This document shows, one piece after another, positions 43,636 to 52,559 of a stretch of 64,000 nucleotides of DNA (positions are counted from its first letter, which is position 1; each line of letters begins with the position of its first letter). The notes under the pieces are model-generated. The model did not search any database. It was given only the letters and a program-made list of their open reading frames with translations, and was not told where the DNA came from. The position numbers and the translations under genes are program-made. This stretch comes from Evansella cellulosilytica DSM 2522 (lineage in GTDB: Bacteria > Bacillota > Bacilli > Bacillales > Salisediminibacteriaceae): assembly GCF_000177235.2 (NCBI RefSeq), contig NC_014829.1, positions 3,038,001 to 3,102,000 of the forward strand, in the 5' to 3' direction.

Positions 43636-44415
43636 TTACATTAATCCAATTGTATTATAACCACCGTCAACATGAAGAATTTCACCCGTAATACCTCGTG
43701 ATAAGTCGCTCATTAGAAACAAAGCTGTATCTCCTACTTCATCTTGTGTAACTGGTCGTTTTAAAGGCGCATTATCTTCCATTTCTTTAAGCACATCATT
43801 AAATCCACCAATTCCTTTAGCAGCTAACGTACGGATTGGTCCAGCAGAAATGGCATTTACACGAATTCCTTCTCCACCGAGATCATTTGCTAAGTACTTT
43901 ACACTGGCATCTAATGAAGCTTTTGCTACACCCATAACGTTATAATTTTTCACAACTCTCTCTCCACCAAGATACGTCAGTGTAACCACGCTTCCACCTT
44001 CCGTCATCATCGGACGAGCAGCTTTTACAACTGCTGTTAATGAGTATGCACTTATATTTTGCGCTAGTAAAAAGCCATCTCTCGTAGTATTTAAATATTC
44101 ACCAGTAATTTCTTCTCTCTTTGCATAAGCAATACAATGTGCAATCCCATGTATAACACCTACTTGCGCTTGTATGTCCTGAAACGCTTTTTCCACTTCT
44201 TCGTCATTAGTGACGTCGCATGGCAAAATAATAGAGTCATTTCGCTCAAGCGTTTCCGCTAAAGATCTAACATTCTTTTCTAAACGTTCTCCTTGATATG
44301 TAAAAACAAGTCTTGCGCCTGCTTTTGACAAAGACTCTGCAATCCCCCATGCTATACTTCTTTTATTAGCTACGCCCATAATTACATACGTACGATTACT
44401 TAAATCAATTTTCAT
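43636..44415 (-). CDS. fabI: Enoyl-ACP reductase I
   Basis: A 259-residue NADH-dependent enoyl-ACP reductase, the last step of each fatty-acid elongation cycle and the target of triclosan. MGVANKRSIAWGIA is the FabI cofactor loop. Tyr148 (TYLGGE) and the Tyr158-x6-Lys165 pair (YNVMGVAK) form the active site. It ends GEILHVDGGYNTIG. AGGGGTGGCC precedes the ATG at 44415; a longer frame to 44448 is rejected. A group IIC intron sits just behind its terminator. Confidence 0.96.
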   Translation of the reverse strand: MKIDLSNRTYVIMGVANKRSIAWGIAESLSKAGARLVFTYQGERLEKNVRSLAETLERNDSIILPCDVTNDEEVEKAFQDIQAQVGVIHGIAHCIAYAKREEITGEYLNTTRDGFLLAQNISAYSLTAVVKAARPMMTEGGSVVTLTYLGGERVVKNYNVMGVAKASLDASVKYLANDLGGEGIRVNAISAGPIRTLAAKGIGGFNDVLKEMEDNAPLKRPVTQDEVGDTALFLMSDLSRGITGEILHVDGGYNTIGLM

Positions 44416-44600
44416 AAAGGCCACCCCTATAATAGTTGTTATTAGCACTTGGTACTAATTTTACTTTGTTTTTTTCAAAACGTCAATCAGATTACTTTTT
44501 CTTACCAAAATGCTCCATTTATCTTAAGTGGTTTAACTAGATAATACTCGCTGATTCGTGTAACACTATTAATAAGTTTTATTTAAAAGGAGTGATCATA

Positions 44601-45356
44601 TTGTATGATGTAATTGGAGATATACACGGCTGTTATCAGGAATTGGTAGAATTACTCCAAAAGCTTGGATATCAATTTGAAGAAGATAATTTATCTCATA
44701 AAGACAATCGCAAACCAGTATTTTTAGGTGACCTGACGGATCGGGGGCCCGATTCCATATCTGTAATTAAATCGGTATGCACGTGGGTAAAAAACGACCA
44801 GGCACTTTATTGCCCAGGTAATCATTGCAATAAATTATATCGTTACTTTTTAGGTAGAAATGTTGTTATTAGCCACGGTTTAGAAACGACCGTAGCGGAA
44901 TTGGAAGCGCTTACTCAAAAACAATATCAACATCTTTCTTCTATGTTTAAACGTTTATATGAAGAATGCCCACTTTACTTGCAGCTCGATGATGGTAAAT
45001 TAGTGGTCGCACATGCAGGCATAAGACCTCAAGACATTGGGAAGACGAATAAAAGTGTAAAAACCTTCGTTCTATACGGAGATATTACTGGAGAGAAGCA
45101 TCCCGATGGACGACCTGTCAGAAGGGATTGGGCAAAAAAATATACATATGAATGCACAGTAGTTTATGGGCATACCCCTGTCAAACAAGTACGTCAAGTT
45201 GAAAACACAATTAACATTGATACTGGTTGTGTTTTCGGAAATCGTTTAAGCGCATTACAATGGCCAGAAAAATCAATCGTTTCTGTTTCTTCCCATCAAC
45301 CATTTAACGAAGAAAAATTTCATCCTATAGAAGAAGATGCTTATGGCTTCCAATAA
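44601..45356 (+). CDS. prpE: Ap4A hydrolase/serine-threonine phosphatase PrpE
   Basis: A 251-residue PPP-family phosphoesterase. Metal-ligand motifs are GDIHG, FLGDLTDRGPDS, PGNHCNKLYR, VVAHAGIR and YGHTP. In B. subtilis PrpE is a bis(5'-nucleosyl)tetraphosphatase and protein phosphatase. The start is taken as TTG at 44601 (Leu-Tyr-Asp-Val-Ile), since AAAAGGAG lies about 8 bases before it and the known protein starts M-x-Y-D-I-I. A GTG at 44592 falls inside that site. It is convergent to the pseudouridine synthase gene. Confidence 0.92.
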   Translation: MYDVIGDIHGCYQELVELLQKLGYQFEEDNLSHKDNRKPVFLGDLTDRGPDSISVIKSVCTWVKNDQALYCPGNHCNKLYRYFLGRNVVISHGLETTVAELEALTQKQYQHLSSMFKRLYEECPLYLQLDDGKLVVAHAGIRPQDIGKTNKSVKTFVLYGDITGEKHPDGRPVRRDWAKKYTYECTVVYGHTPVKQVRQVENTINIDTGCVFGNRLSALQWPEKSIVSVSSHQPFNEEKFHPIEEDAYGFQ

Positions 45357-45435
45357 TTTACTCAACACCTTCACTTACCGCTAAAACTAAAGGACAATAA
45401 ACAACGTTGGTCTTTCTTTTATACTTTCTTTTAAA

Positions 45436-45477
45436 AAAGACATTTAACTCTTTAGATAGCTAGTTAAATGTCTTTAA
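45436..45477. terminator. Bidirectional terminator between prpE and the pseudouridine synthase gene
   Basis: AAAGACATTTAACT pairs with AGTTAAATGTCTTT. Confidence 0.8.
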
Positions 45478-45517
45478 TACACTATTCCAAAATTGTACTT
45501 CTCTACTCATCACTCAT

Positions 45518-46414
45518 TTAGAACTTGCTCATCGCATCTTCAATATCATCTGGAATAGGACAATGAAACGTATACTCTCGTTTATTAATTGGATGAAAAA
45601 AAGATAATTGATGAGAATGCAACGCTTGTCGATCAATATAGCGGACGTCCCCTCCATATAAAGTATCTCCTAATAAGGGGTGTCCAATTGCACTCATATG
45701 AACCCTAATTTGGTGGGTTCGTCCAGTTTCTAATGTCAACTGTAAAAGTGTAGCTCCACTATACCTTTTCAATACTTCGTAGTGTGTTATAGCGCTTTTA
45801 CCGAATTCATTTACTTCTCTTTCTATAATACTTGTCGTTTTCCTTGAAATAGGCAAATCGATTGTATTATAATCGTCCGACAAAATGCCCTCGACTAACG
45901 CAACGTAAGATCGTTTAATCTCATAACTTTTTTGCAGTTTCACACATAGGTCATGCATATAACGGTGTTTAGCTACCATGACTAAGCCAGAGGTATCTCG
46001 GTCAAGACGACTAACAGCATGAAAAGTAGAAGGTATTCCATTTTCTATGTAATAAGCCAGGATTGCTCCTGCTAAAGATGGTTCCCCTTCATTACGTGTT
46101 GGTATAGTGGGCAAATGAGGAGGTTTATTTATAATTATTACATGCTCATCCTCAAAAATAATATGAAGCTTTATTTTGTACGGCTTAATAGAACGACTTA
46201 CTTTTTCTTTAGGGAAAATTACCTCTATTACATCGCCTAAGCGAAGTGTATACCTAACATTCTCTTCTTTTCCGTTAACAGTAATTTGACCTCCATTAAA
46301 CTTTATATCTGCTAAAGCTTTTCTTGAAATTTGTTTTTCTTCTCTTAAATAATCCCTTAATAATTTCCCAGTGGCAGCATTATCTATAACCCATTGTAAT
46401 CGAATACTTTTCAT
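45518..46414 (-). CDS. RluA-family pseudouridine synthase (YjbO-like)
   Basis: A 298-residue RNA modification enzyme. An N-terminal S4-type RNA-binding domain (GKLLRDYLREEKQISRKALA) precedes the catalytic domain with HAVSRLDRDTSGLVMVAK, where the first Asp after Arg-Leu is the nucleophile. LETGRTHQIRVHM is the second family motif. The target base is not predictable; B. subtilis YjbO/RluD-type is the counterpart. The start is the ATG at 46414, overlapping the nadK stop (TAATG), so it is translationally coupled. Confidence 0.92.
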   Translation of the reverse strand: MKSIRLQWVIDNAATGKLLRDYLREEKQISRKALADIKFNGGQITVNGKEENVRYTLRLGDVIEVIFPKEKVSRSIKPYKIKLHIIFEDEHVIIINKPPHLPTIPTRNEGEPSLAGAILAYYIENGIPSTFHAVSRLDRDTSGLVMVAKHRYMHDLCVKLQKSYEIKRSYVALVEGILSDDYNTIDLPISRKTTSIIEREVNEFGKSAITHYEVLKRYSGATLLQLTLETGRTHQIRVHMSAIGHPLLGDTLYGGDVRYIDRQALHSHQLSFFHPINKREYTFHCPIPDDIEDAMSKF

Positions 46415-47208
46415 TAGCCTGTTATAAAAGATTCCTTTACTCTTTTCCAAAACGGGAAAGGTCGAAACCTAGCAAATCGAACTTTTTCCTCTGCGACCCT
46501 GCACTGAATAGCTTTCACGTCATGCTGTATTAACGTTCGATGATCAATTGTCACATGGAAATCAGCATCCTTTATTGGCTTTAAAAGACATACATGATGT
46601 TGTGGGAGCACTAATGGGGATCCAATAGTTCGATACACTCGATTATTAATAGATGCCATTTCTGCTACTTGAAACGTTGCTAAAGAAGGATGTAATATAG
46701 CTCCACCAAGAGCTTTATTATACGCTGTACTTCCAGAGGGCGTAGATATACATAATCCATCTCCTCTAAATGTTTCAAACAACTCCCCTTTTATTTCTAT
46801 ATCCATGACAATGGAACCTTCTGTACTTTTCACAGAGCACTCATTTAATGCTAAAAATTGCTGACTATCTTTTTGACCATAATAAGTAATCGTTACTTCA
46901 AGCAGTGGATATTCAACAATTTTAAAAGGCGTTTTTGCAATATGAGTGACCAACTTCTCCACTTCCTCTGGTTGCCAATCTGCATAAAAACCTAGATGAC
47001 CTGTATGTACACCAACAAAAGCTGTTTCATGTAGTCGATGAGAATATTCATGAAAAGCTTTTAATAATGTTCCATCTCCACCTACAGAAATAACTATCTC
47101 AGGTTTTTCAGCATCCAATTCTAAATGGAAGTCGTCTAAGTACTGTTGTATTTTCTGCGATATCTCTTGGGAGTCACGATCTCCCCGAGAGCAAACTGTG
47201 TATTTCAT
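46414..47208 (-). CDS. nadK: NAD kinase
   Basis: A 264-residue enzyme phosphorylating NAD to NADP. The diacylglycerol kinase-like core has [15 protein letters not shown] (GGDG), LNECSVKS (the NE motif) and the [20 protein letters not shown] loop. B. subtilis NadF/PpnKA has the same genomic place. GAAAGGGTGCACCAAT precedes the ATG. It lies between relQ and the pseudouridine synthase gene, with a one-base overlap to the latter. Confidence 0.96.
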   Translation of the reverse strand: MKYTVCSRGDRDSQEISQKIQQYLDDFHLELDAEKPEIVISVGGDGTLLKAFHEYSHRLHETAFVGVHTGHLGFYADWQPEEVEKLVTHIAKTPFKIVEYPLLEVTITYYGQKDSQQFLALNECSVKSTEGSIVMDIEIKGELFETFRGDGLCISTPSGSTAYNKALGGAILHPSLATFQVAEMASINNRVYRTIGSPLVLPQHHVCLLKPIKDADFHVTIDHRTLIQHDVKAIQCRVAEEKVRFARFRPFPFWKRVKESFITG

Positions 47209-47232
47209 TATTGGTGCACCCTTTCATGGAAA

Positions 47233-47862
47233 TTACCTAACAGAATCCCTTTTTTTTGATAGAATCTGTTGCGCTTCTTGGACTTCTCCGCGAATTTGCG
47301 ACATCTCTTCATCTAATCGAAACGCTGCTTCCGCCGCCCTCTGTAAACGTTGTTCGACTTCTGCAGGAATTTTACCTGCATATTTATATTGAAGGGAGTG
47401 TTCTATTGTAGCCCAAAAATTCATTGCTAACGTTCTTATTTGAAGTTCAACTAAAATTCTCTTTTCCCCACCTTCAATCATTTGAACTGGGTATTTTAGA
47501 ACGAAGTGGTAAGAACGGTACCCACTATTCTTTTTATGTTTTATATAGTCACGCTCTTCAACTATTTCAAAATCAGTTCTCGCTCTTACTAACTCTACAA
47601 CTGTATCTATATCTCCAACAAATTGACACATCACCCGCACACCAGCTAAGTCTTGCATCTTTTCTTCCAGCTCATTTAAAGGTATATTCTTCCTCTTAGA
47701 CTTTTGTAAAATACTTGAAACAGGCTTAACTCTCCCAGTAACGAATTCAATAGGAGTATGTTGAGAGGATAACTGGTATTGCTCTCGTATACCTTTTAAT
47801 TTAATTTTCATTTCGTCTACTGCCTGTTTGTAAGGAGCTAGTAAAGTGTTCCAATCCAACAT
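47233..47862 (-). CDS. relQ: Small alarmone synthetase RelQ
   Basis: A 209-residue single-domain (p)ppGpp synthetase (SAS1, YjbM). It transfers pyrophosphate from ATP to GDP/GTP and acts as a tetramer. Typical blocks are FVTGRVKPVSSILQKSKRKN, LAGVRVMCQFVGDIDTVVEL (the acceptor Asp lies in DLAGVR), YIKHKKNSGYRSYHF and ELQIRTLAMNFWATIEHSLQ. No hydrolase domain is present. It begins an operon with nadK and the pseudouridine synthase; gap to nadK is 24 bases. Confidence 0.95.
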   Translation of the reverse strand: MLDWNTLLAPYKQAVDEMKIKLKGIREQYQLSSQHTPIEFVTGRVKPVSSILQKSKRKNIPLNELEEKMQDLAGVRVMCQFVGDIDTVVELVRARTDFEIVEERDYIKHKKNSGYRSYHFVLKYPVQMIEGGEKRILVELQIRTLAMNFWATIEHSLQYKYAGKIPAEVEQRLQRAAEAAFRLDEEMSQIRGEVQEAQQILSKKRDSVR

Positions 47863-47910
47863 GTAATCACCACCAACTAGAAAGCATAAATGAATAACTT
47901 TCTATGCACT

Positions 47911-48300
47911 TTATAAATGAAAAGCATTCTCTACAGATAAGACAAAATCTTTTCCGTAGTTGCTATTATCTTTTATGTTTTCAAGGAGAGTGTTTAACTC
48001 CTCTAAGAAATTGTTAAGCTGTATTATGATATTTTCTTCTTTATGTGAGAATACAACGAACATTGGTAGTCCATTTGTTTTCATTACCTCTAGTTCGCTC
48101 CATACCGCTAATGGAAATCTTATATGTACGTAACCTTCATTATCTTCCAATATGTATACAAATGCTTTTGCATCAGAATCAACAAGAATCTGCTCTCCTG
48201 CCTTCAGTTGTTTTATATAGCTTAAAGGTTCTTCAGCTTTTACTAGTGCTTCACCTTGATCTTCATTTAGAAAAATTTCTTCTACTGTCCATGATTTCAT
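47911..48300 (-). CDS. yjbL: UPF0738 protein YjbL
   Basis: A 129-residue cytoplasmic protein, no catalytic motif, with GYVHIRFPLAVWSELEVMK in the middle. By position (between relQ and the CYTH gene) and look it is the YjbL/UPF0738 family of unknown function. The start is taken as the ATG at 48300, with GGAGGGTGA upstream; a GTG at 48312 directly abuts the site. Confidence 0.8.
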   Translation of the reverse strand: MKSWTVEEIFLNEDQGEALVKAEEPLSYIKQLKAGEQILVDSDAKAFVYILEDNEGYVHIRFPLAVWSELEVMKTNGLPMFVVFSHKEENIIIQLNNFLEELNTLLENIKDNSNYGKDFVLSVENAFHL

Positions 48301-48486
48301 GATCTTATTCACCCTCCATAATAACTCCTAAATCATTCCACATTTAGTTTATCATAATTTTTATAGCACTACACTTTTCAGTCGTATATAATTATATAGT
48401 AAAAGAAAGTGTTCCATGAAATGATAAGAAGATGTTTACAAATTGTTAACAAAATTTCTTTATGAAAAGATTTGTAGGTGAATGTA

Positions 48487-49071
48487 ATGAGTCATGAAAT
48501 AGAAATTGAATTTAAAAACATATTAACTGAAGAAGAATACTCGCGTTTGCTACAAACGTATTCTATACATTTGAATGATGTTATTTCACAAGTAAATTAT
48601 TATTTTGACACAAAAGATATGGACTTAAAAAATAACCGTTGCGCATTACGAATAAGAAATAAAGAAACCTTGTACACGTTAACGTTGAAGCAATCTAGCG
48701 AAGAGAATACAATTTTTGAAACGCATCAAAGTCTCAATAAAGAAGAGTTTGAAGATGCCATTTCATACGGTCATCTCCCTAAAGGCGATGTAACACATCA
48801 ATTAATATCGATAATACCTCATTCAAAAAATGTTCAGTACTTAGGAAAGCTTACAACAGAACGTGCTGAAAAAAATTTGGTTGAAGGTCTTTTAGTACTC
48901 GATAAAAGTTATTACTTTGATACAGTTGATTACGAATTAGAATTTGAATGTGATGACGTAAAGTCTGGACAAGCCTTCTTTAACCAACTTTTAGAAAAAA
49001 ATCGTATTCCTAAAAGAAAAACGGACAGTAAAATGAGCAGATTTTTTCAAAAAAAAATTGAGGAAGAATAA
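48487..49071 (+). CDS. yjbK: CYTH-domain protein (YjbK), probable triphosphatase
   Basis: A 194-residue protein with the CYTH (triphosphate tunnel) motif [16 protein letters not shown], the E-x-E-x-K signature, at residues 2-18. Later strands carry [17 protein letters not shown] and YELEFECDD, the basic and acidic tunnel residues. Members hydrolyse inorganic triphosphate or related substrates. TAGGTGA lies before the ATG at 48487, and GTG at 48478 is rejected. It is divergent from yjbL. Confidence 0.88.
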   Translation: MSHEIEIEFKNILTEEEYSRLLQTYSIHLNDVISQVNYYFDTKDMDLKNNRCALRIRNKETLYTLTLKQSSEENTIFETHQSLNKEEFEDAISYGHLPKGDVTHQLISIIPHSKNVQYLGKLTTERAEKNLVEGLLVLDKSYYFDTVDYELEFECDDVKSGQAFFNQLLEKNRIPKRKTDSKMSRFFQKKIEEE

Positions 49072-49103
49072 GTACTTTTATTTTGCAGAATGGGGATAAA
49101 GAT

Positions 49104-49757
49104 ATGAAAACAAATATGATGAATGACTTTTATCAGTGGCAAGTTCTTCGTTCTTGGGGAGAAAATCAATCAAAAAAATTAACTTCGACTCCTTTAAATG
49201 CTACTAGCATGTTCCAAGGGTTGTTAGACAATGAATTAGAAAAGCTTTCAAATAATATATCAAAGCTTAATGGGATGACTAACCATGTGCCATTATTGCA
49301 ATTTAATGAAATGGTACACACTCCTTTTAATACACAAATAGAAAGTACAAATGAAAGAGCAAAACCATATTTATCCCTTATAGAATCAGCTGCAAAAAAA
49401 CATGGGGTAGATGCAAACCTTATCTATTCTGTCATACAGCATGAATCTAGCTTTCGTTCCAACGCTGTTAGTCCAGCAGGAGCGAGAGGGCTAATGCAGT
49501 TAATGCCGAAAACAGCCAAAAGTCTTGGTGTCGTAGATAGCTTTGATGCACAGCAAAACATAGATGCTGGGACTCGTTACTTAAAATCTATGATCGATCG
49601 TTACAATGGAGATATCTCATTAGCACTTGCTGCATATAATGCTGGACCTGGTAATGTGGATCGATATGGTGGAATTCCTCCATTTAAAGAAACGGAAAAA
49701 TACGTACCAACAGTACTGGATACATTTAGGAAGCGTTCTATTCCAAATGTCATATAA
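49104..49757 (+). CDS. yjbJ: Lytic transglycosylase YjbJ
   Basis: A 217-residue SLT-type lytic transglycosylase that cleaves peptidoglycan. The catalytic glutamate is Glu114 in [19 protein letters not shown], followed by [14 protein letters not shown] and [16 protein letters not shown]. The N-terminal 85 residues are polar with no evident signal peptide, as in other YjbJ homologues. The ATG at 49104 follows GGGGAT. A terminator follows at 49788. Confidence 0.9.
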   Translation: MKTNMMNDFYQWQVLRSWGENQSKKLTSTPLNATSMFQGLLDNELEKLSNNISKLNGMTNHVPLLQFNEMVHTPFNTQIESTNERAKPYLSLIESAAKKHGVDANLIYSVIQHESSFRSNAVSPAGARGLMQLMPKTAKSLGVVDSFDAQQNIDAGTRYLKSMIDRYNGDISLALAAYNAGPGNVDRYGGIPPFKETEKYVPTVLDTFRKRSIPNVI

Positions 49758-49787
49758 ATAACATGAATTGCAAATACTCTAATGATA

Positions 49788-49832
49788 TAGAGGGTACTCC
49801 AAAGAAATAAAAATTTTGGGGTACTCTCTTTT
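49788..49832 (+). terminator. Terminator of yjbJ
   Basis: AGAGGGTACTCCAAA pairs with TTTTGGGGTACTCTCT and is followed by T's. Confidence 0.8.
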
Positions 49833-50024
49833 TCTATTTCTGTACTATAAACACCATAAATAACATAATAATGTTTGAAAAATGGCATAATAATTCACAT
49901 TTGTTGCTGAATAATATGAATGCTTGTTACAATAAGTTTACAATAGAAAGATTATTAAATGATAAATAAACTAAGCATTAAAATATATGTAAAAAAATAG
50001 CGGTATGCTAGAGGAGAAGGAACA

Positions 50025-50408
50025 ATGCATTCACAATTTGAGAAAACACCTTTTGATGAAATTGGTGAGGAGAATGTACATCAATTAGTAGAACGTTTTT
50101 ATGAACTAGTTGCTGTTCATCCAGCACTAGCACCAATTTTTCCAGATGATTTTACCGAGACAATTCGAAAACAAAAACAATTTTTGACACAATTTCTCGG
50201 CGGACCACCTTTATATTCAGAAGAGCATGGTCACCCGATGCTTCGCGCTAGACACATGCCTTTTCAAATAACAGAAGAAAGAGCGAACGCTTGGCTAGCT
50301 TGTATGTCTCAAGCAATGGCTGATATTGAACTACAAGAACCTATTAGATCGCAATTATTCGAAAGATTAACATATACCGCTCATCATATGGTAAATACAA
50401 AAGTGTAA
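50025..50408 (+). CDS. yjbI: Truncated hemoglobin YjbI
   Basis: A 127-residue group II (trHbO) globin. FYELVAVHPALAPIFPDD, RKQKQFLTQFLGGPPLYSEE and HPMLRARHMPF carry the heme-binding residues, with the proximal His in the last block. It is followed by spxH with 21 bases between, so the two are co-transcribed. In Bacillus it may protect against peroxide or nitrosative stress, and its pairing with SpxH fits a thiol-stress unit. AGAGGAGAAGGAACA precedes the ATG. Confidence 0.93.
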   Translation: MHSQFEKTPFDEIGEENVHQLVERFYELVAVHPALAPIFPDDFTETIRKQKQFLTQFLGGPPLYSEEHGHPMLRARHMPFQITEERANAWLACMSQAMADIELQEPIRSQLFERLTYTAHHMVNTKV

Positions 50409-50429
50409 TTTGTTTCAGGGGGATAGGAT

Positions 50430-51350
50430 ATGACTTCTAAAGAAGAAAAATTTATTTGTAATGATGAATTAGGCCTTTGTTGTCCAGAGGAGCCTTCCTC
50501 CTATTATAAGGACCGTAAAAAGAAGCCAATCGAAATTTATATGTTTATTGATCCACTATGTCCAGAATGCTGGGCACTAGAACCAATTGTAAAAAAACTA
50601 CAAATGGAATATTCACCGTACTTCACTTTACGAACTTTACTTGCCAATGAGTTAAAGTCATTAAATCAACCAGCTGGTTCTAAAAAGGCAGCACATATTA
50701 GAGAATTAGCTCGTTCTTATGATGAAACAGCAACAAGAACCGGTATGCCTTGTGATGGTGATGTATGGTATGAGGCTACACCTACAACGCCGTATTTAGC
50801 CATATTGGCTATTAAAGCCGCCGAACTTCAAGGAAAAGCAATCGGCTCCAAGTTTTTGCGCCGCCTGAGAGAAGCACTATTTCTCCATAAACAAAACATA
50901 GCTTGTGAAGAAGTCTTAATAGAATGTGCAAACAAAGTAAAAGGCTTAGATGTTAACGAGTTTAAACAAGACTTACACTCTAAAACTTCTTCCAAAGCTT
51001 TTCAAAATGATGTTTGTACGACGAAGGAAATGGAAGTAACTGCCGTACCTACTTTAGTTTTCTTTAATGATAATGTAGATGAGCCTGGGCTAAATGTACC
51101 TGGTTTATACGACTACCCTACTTACGTTAGAATAATGGAAGATATGTTAGGTGAACAAATGGAAAAGTGTCCTCAAATGACGTTAGAAAGCTTTTTAGAA
51201 TTTTATTCTGTCGTTACTACGAAAGAAATTAGTGTTGTTTTTGATTGGACTATTGAACAAACGGAAAAAAAGATGAAAAAGCTCCAGATTATGCAACTAG
51301 TAGAACGTGTTCCTGTAAAATACGGAACTCTATGGCGCTTTATTCAATAA
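50430..51350 (+). CDS. spxH: ClpXP adaptor for Spx, SpxH (YjbH)
   Basis: A 306-residue DsbA-like (thioredoxin-fold) protein that delivers Spx to ClpXP. The CPEC motif is at residues 44-47 (DPLCPECWALEP), and a Cys-rich head (CNDELGLCC) may bind zinc. The C-terminal helices are typical. Its substrate Spx is encoded 8 kb away in the same block. CAGGGGGATAGGAT precedes the ATG. It is followed by a family E tandem array. Confidence 0.95.
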   Translation: MTSKEEKFICNDELGLCCPEEPSSYYKDRKKKPIEIYMFIDPLCPECWALEPIVKKLQMEYSPYFTLRTLLANELKSLNQPAGSKKAAHIRELARSYDETATRTGMPCDGDVWYEATPTTPYLAILAIKAAELQGKAIGSKFLRRLREALFLHKQNIACEEVLIECANKVKGLDVNEFKQDLHSKTSSKAFQNDVCTTKEMEVTAVPTLVFFNDNVDEPGLNVPGLYDYPTYVRIMEDMLGEQMEKCPQMTLESFLEFYSVVTTKEISVVFDWTIEQTEKKMKKLQIMQLVERVPVKYGTLWRFIQ

Positions 51351-51392
51351 AAAAGACTAAAACTAGCCATAAAGCTAGTTTTAGTCTTTTTT
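51348..51392 (+). terminator. Terminator of spxH
   Basis: GACTAAAACTAGC pairs with GCTAGTTTTAGTC and is followed by six T's. Confidence 0.9.
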
Positions 51393-51780
51393 AAAAGCAG
51401 TGGAATTTCGCCGTATCCCTTCATGTATTAGCGAGTGCTCTTCTCGCTAGTACGCACGGCGATTAAATTCCTCTGCCTAGTTTTGATACTTTTAAAACTA
51501 GCCATAAAGCTAGTTTTAGTCTTTTTTAGAAGCAGTGGAATTTCGCCGTACCCCTTCATGTACTAGTGAGTGCTCTTCTCGCTAGTACGCACGGCGATTA
51601 AATTCCTCTGCCTAGTTTTGATACTTTTAGAACTAGCCATAAAGCTAGTTTTAGTCTTTTTTAGAAGCAGTGGAATTTCGCCGTATCCCTTAAAGTACTA
51701 GTGAGTGCTCTTCTCGCTAGTACGCACGGCGATTAAATTCCTCTGTCTAGTTTGAGATACTTTCTTTATTTAAAACTAGC
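51354..51780. repeat. Tandem array of 135-bp family E units
   Basis: AACTAGCCATAAAGCTAGTT occurs at 51361, 51496 and 51631, an exact 135-base period, with a fourth, broken unit from 51774. Each unit is a terminator hairpin plus a long palindrome: outer arms GCAGTGGAATTTCGCCGT and ACGGCGATTAAATTCCTCTG, inner TAGCGAG/CTCGCTA around TGCTCTT. Copies differ at a few positions. It is non-coding. Confidence 0.9.
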
Positions 51781-51831
51781 CATAAAGTGTGGAAAAATGC
51801 CGCTTCCATATTTTTATACTTGTCTTACAAT

Positions 51832-51864
51832 GAAAAAAATCAGGTGGGGTAACCTGATTTTTTC
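51832..51864. terminator. Bidirectional hairpin after the tandem array
   Basis: GAAAAAAATCAGGT pairs with ACCTGATTTTTTC. It is a terminator-like structure. The 420 bases that follow to 52283 show no gene. Confidence 0.75.
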
Positions 51865-52283
51865 AATCGGAACATTGTCAAGTTTATCTATGAAAGGGGT
51901 ACGTCCAGGGGTTTGTGACGTCTATTAAACACATACACTTTAGGGGGAGCTATGTGATTCCTTTCACAACTTTAATTTATCAGAGTTCATGTATGAAAGC
52001 AATCAAGTCGTGATCTTTTTCACAAAATCGTCAAATACTCTTTTCAAATCTAATTTAATATATATAAATGAATGAATTGCATAATTATCGTCCCTTAAAA
52101 ATAGTACCTCCCTAATTATCTCATTTAGTATTCTTAGAAAGTGAATGATGAAATTTATTATTAAATAAAATCAATGAAAAAAGAACATCTTTGTCTATTT
52201 TCTAATATACCTGCATATTTGTTAATAAAAGGAGTAGTCAGGCTGTCTATGTTTATTAATTAACTAAAGGAGGGGGACTAGAT

Positions 52284-52466
52284 TTGCTTATTTTTCTCAT
52301 ATTTATGTTCCTATGTATTGTTGTTTGTTTCTTCTTAGTTATATTAAGTTTGTTACATTTGTTCCCTTTTTGGGTCTCTATGCCATTGCTGTTGCTTTCC
52401 ATTATCATTTTTACACACACAATAAATGAGCGGCATCGCTTTAAGGGATTTAGACCATCAAGGTAG
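52284..52466 (+). CDS. Small two-helix membrane protein (60 residues)
   Basis: LLIFLIFMFLCIVVCFFLVI and then LLLLSIIIFTHTINERHR make two membrane helices with a basic tail. The TTG start at 52284 is preceded by AAAGGAGGGGG. In B. subtilis a small gene (yizD) occupies the place between yjbH and pepF, but homology is not shown. A family C hairpin follows and separates it from pepF. Confidence 0.6.
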   Translation: MLIFLIFMFLCIVVCFFLVILSLLHLFPFWVSMPLLLLSIIIFTHTINERHRFKGFRPSR

Positions 52467-52467
52467 A

Positions 52468-52517
52468 AAGAGGGTGACTCAAAAGGTTTGGAATTTACCT
52501 TTTAGGTCACCCTCTTA
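52468..52517. repeat. Family C palindrome
   Basis: AGAGGGTGACTCAAAAGGTT with ACCTTTTAGGTCACCCTCT. It lies between convergent genes. Confidence 0.8.
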
Positions 52518-52559
52518 TTACTTTTAATGTAAAGCCCATATTATCGCACTTGCAACTTT

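Noticed and set aside
43335-43691. 118-residue plus-strand frame in the intron
   Set aside because: It is antisense to the structured 5' part of the group IIC intron and the end of fabI; RNA structure explains the sequence.
51354-51780. CRISPR array
   Set aside because: Units are 135 bases, nearly identical throughout, palindromic, and have no variable spacers or cas genes.
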